Below, piece by piece: positions 61,726-64,000 of a stretch of DNA of 64,000 nt; position 1 is the stretch's first letter, and the number at the start of each line of letters is the position of its first letter. The notes under the pieces were generated by a model, which was not told the origin of the DNA, made no database searches, and saw only the letters and a list, made by a program, of their open reading frames with translations. This DNA comes from Chrysomallon squamiferum. Its lineage: Eukaryota; Mollusca; Gastropoda; Neomphalida; Peltospiridae. The DNA lies in assembly GCA_012295275.1 (NCBI GenBank), contig CM022675.1:10396682-10460681 (forward strand), read 5' to 3'. Position numbers and translations under genes: made by a program.

Positions 61726-63259
61726 ATGTCGTTAGAAAATAAAGTATGGCATTACTATAAATTGTGATTAAATATCTTACTTTCTTAGGTACCTTGGGAC
61801 TTCATGTCAATGTAATTTCATAACAAATTATGTATTATATTAAAATATAATATTTTGTCGATGTATTGGATTATATCAGGATGTCTGTCATAAAAAGTGA
61901 TAGTTCCATTTTTTATTTGTAATGTTATATATCTATGCCAAAAACATATTTACTGTTCAGTAGTCAGAACAGTTCGCCAACATTTGTAATTACTAAGGCC
62001 TTTGGCAAATATTCCAAAAAGAAACAGGCTAAGTTAGAAATATGTTAACACTTTATTAAAGTAGACGATTGAGTAGATGCATTTAATGCATCGTTAGGTT
62101 GATATTTTTGAAATACTACAACTACAACTACTACTACTACTACTACTATTACAACTACTACTACTACTATTACTGCTCCTACTGCTACTACTACTACTAG
62201 TGTTGTTAATAATAATAAATACAAACATAATATTAATTTAAAAATTGAAATAAATTTTAATGGATCAGTTATTTTTATTTATTTGTTTTCATAGAGAAAC
62301 AGTGAAAAGAAATACAAAATGTCTAAGTTTGATATACTGCTGCTGTCCTCAAAGTGTCCACCATTACTTTTCAACAACACAATAGACAATTGGCGTGCTA
62401 GAACCTGGAGCCCAGCTAGCCTGGGTCATCTTCTTGGCAAACAAGTCTTTGACTGCAAAATTGAACCTAGAGGTATACCAGGTGAATGAATTTAAATCAT
62501 ACTAAAAGCATGACATCTTTGAAGTTAACAGTAAGTCATTGACAGAGTTTTTTATCTGTAAATTAAATTTGTATTAGGTCATTTTCAACTGTTACATATA
62601 TATATATATATATGTATGTATGTATGTATAATTTATATGGAATAATTATATGTGCCAGAAACAAAAAAAAAGAGAAAAAAAAAAAATATTAATGTTATTG
62701 TTCATTTATATATTTTATTATTTTTAAACACTCTTTCTTCCTGTTTTTCACATTCCAACCAGTACTCCAGACTTCTAATCAGTACATATAGTCAATTTTC
62801 TGTTTCATATCAGCATTTTACAACAAAAATTATAACCAATGCTTGATTTAACATTAAAATATATTGAGGGAATATTAATTTAGTTAAATCTTAGGAAATT
62901 ATGGAATTATTATCTTTATCAGAATGTTTGTGGGAAGCAGACTGCATATACCTGACTGCCACTCTTTCCCAGGTAGCTGACTGGATGAATGATGAACCAG
63001 GGGCAGACAATCCTCTCTCTCTTTTCAAGCCAGCAGACTTCTCCTGTTATGTGGACTACAAATATATGAAAGATATGTTTGATAAACATTTGGAAGAACT
63101 GAAGGTACAAAAAGTTTGAGGACCTGACAGAAGTCAAGTGTGTCAGTATAGATTATAACTGTCTTGAAATGTAACTCTGTTTTGTTTGATGGAACTACTA
63201 TTACTACTACTACTACTATGTAATAATAATAATAATAATAATATATGAAATAATAGAAC

Positions 63260-63294
<35 letters not shown>

Positions 63295-63815
63295 CTTTAA
63301 AGGTGCAAAGTAAGTACAGGTCTGTAAATAAGTTGTTGGAATGATAAGTTTTTACTTGAATGAATCTCAGATGGTTTCTGAAATACCAAGAGTGTGGACT
63401 GAAATTTTAACCAAATACAGATAATAAAAATTCTAATAATAACAAAATCAATTTTAAAAACAAAACACATATATAATATATATTTTCCTATGTCATTCAG
63501 AAACATAAACATAAACAATAATGACACGATAACAAAATAACAACAAAAGTTACTACTATTTCTTTTACTACTACTATTACTACTGCTACTACTACTACCA
63601 TCATTACTGCTACTACCGTAACATAAACAATAATGACTCAGTAACAACAACAAAAGTAATAAATGATTTGGTTTGTAGGCTGTAACATGGGACTGTTTTG
63701 GTTTGGAGGGAAGAGATGGCAGGGACAGTACAATCTGGATCGGAAGTACTGGGGCCTCTACACCTTGTCACTATGATACATACGGTTTCAATCTTGTAGC
63801 TCAGATATATGGCAG
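61726..63815 (+). CDS. HSPBAP1: HSPB1-associated protein 1-like JmjC protein (5' part, 4 exons; continues past the right edge)
   Basis: Cupin/JmjC-fold protein; the vertebrate orthologue (PASS1) was found as a partner of small heat-shock protein HSPB1, and its enzymatic activity is not well settled. Exons: 61726-61743, 62295-62481, 62923-63104, 63679-63815 (174 codons plus 2 nt), all GT-AG. Exon 1 encodes only MSLENK; exon 2 would then read RNSEKKYKM, so a start at the ATG at 62319 is the alternative. Family matches: PPLLFNNTIDNWRARTW, LGKQVFDC, CSYVDYKYMKDMF-like segment in exon 3, and FGLEGRDGRDSTIWIGSTGA in exon 4. The JmjC Fe(II) motif H-x-D is intact as His160/Asp162 (PCHYDTYGFN). The distal His, expected downstream, lies outside the window. 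Confidence 0.92.
62115..62200. repeat. (CTA)n imperfect microsatellite
   Basis: Interrupted CTA/CTG trinucleotide run in HSPBAP1 intron 1, ending about 95 bp before exon 2. Confidence 0.9.
63220..63295. repeat. (AAT)n imperfect microsatellite
   Basis: Interrupted AAT runs in HSPBAP1 intron 3, where further CTA-type runs follow at about 63550-63620. Confidence 0.88.
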
Positions 63816-63860
63816 GTTTGTTTCTTTTATTATTTTTATTATTCCTGTTGTTTGTGTCAT

Positions 63861-63864
63861 TGTT

Positions 63865-63918
<54 letters not shown>

Positions 63919-63950
63919 TTTTTTTTTTTTTTTTTTTATTTTTATATATA
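63861..63950. repeat. (TTA)n, poly-T and (TA)n tract
   Basis: TTA units, then a T homopolymer of about 20 bp, then TA repeats, in the HSPBAP1 intron after exon 4 at the window edge. Confidence 0.9.
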
Positions 63951-64000
63951 TATATATTTTTTTTCCCCAGTTTGTATATCTTCTCTTTCAATTTATGGTA

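Noticed and set aside
62919-63137. 72-codon minus-strand open frame
   Set aside because: It is the shadow of HSPBAP1 exon 3.

Overview
Eukaryotic nuclear DNA from an animal. The window is AT-rich and packed with microsatellites. Four conserved animal genes are split into many small exons with GT-AG introns of roughly 0.3-1.5 kb (one of 9.4 kb). Protein similarity is close to vertebrate orthologues, but introns, composition and a decayed Tc1-like transposon suggest an invertebrate, perhaps a lophotrochozoan such as a mollusc. That taxonomic guess is inference only.

Layout. (1) 326-9090, minus strand: the 5' half of an R3H-SUZ domain gene of the R3HDM1/R3HDM2/ARPP21 family. It runs off the left edge of the window. 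A probable promoter and 5' UTR exon lie near 18.5-18.8 kb, so the first intron would be about 9.4 kb; it holds the Tc1-like relic at 16.45-17.3 kb. (2) 21274-44890, plus strand: a complete TOPBP1, 43 coding exons and 1649 codons plus stop, closing in frame. It carries BRCT0-BRCT8 and the ATR-activating domain with its key tryptophan. (3) 49818-61465, minus strand: a complete CEP70, 19 coding exons and 626 codons plus stop, also closing in frame. (4) 61726 to the right edge, plus strand: the 5' part of HSPBAP1, a JmjC-fold protein, up to the exon with the H-x-D metal motif.

R3HDM and TOPBP1 are divergent (start codons 12.2 kb apart, putative promoters about 1.5 kb apart). TOPBP1 and CEP70 are convergent, with 4.9 kb between stop codons. 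CEP70 and HSPBAP1 are head to head with 260 bp between start codons, a likely bidirectional promoter.

The genes have no shared pathway: RNA binding, replication-stress checkpoint, centrosome/cilium, and a JmjC oxygenase-like protein. From general knowledge, human TOPBP1, CEP70, HSPBAP1 and ARPP21 all lie on chromosome 3, so the block may be a piece of an old animal linkage group. I found no new gene system. The points worth checking are splice-level oddities in TOPBP1 and CEP70, short conserved linker motifs in TOPBP1, repeat structures next to splice sites, and the bidirectional promoter.
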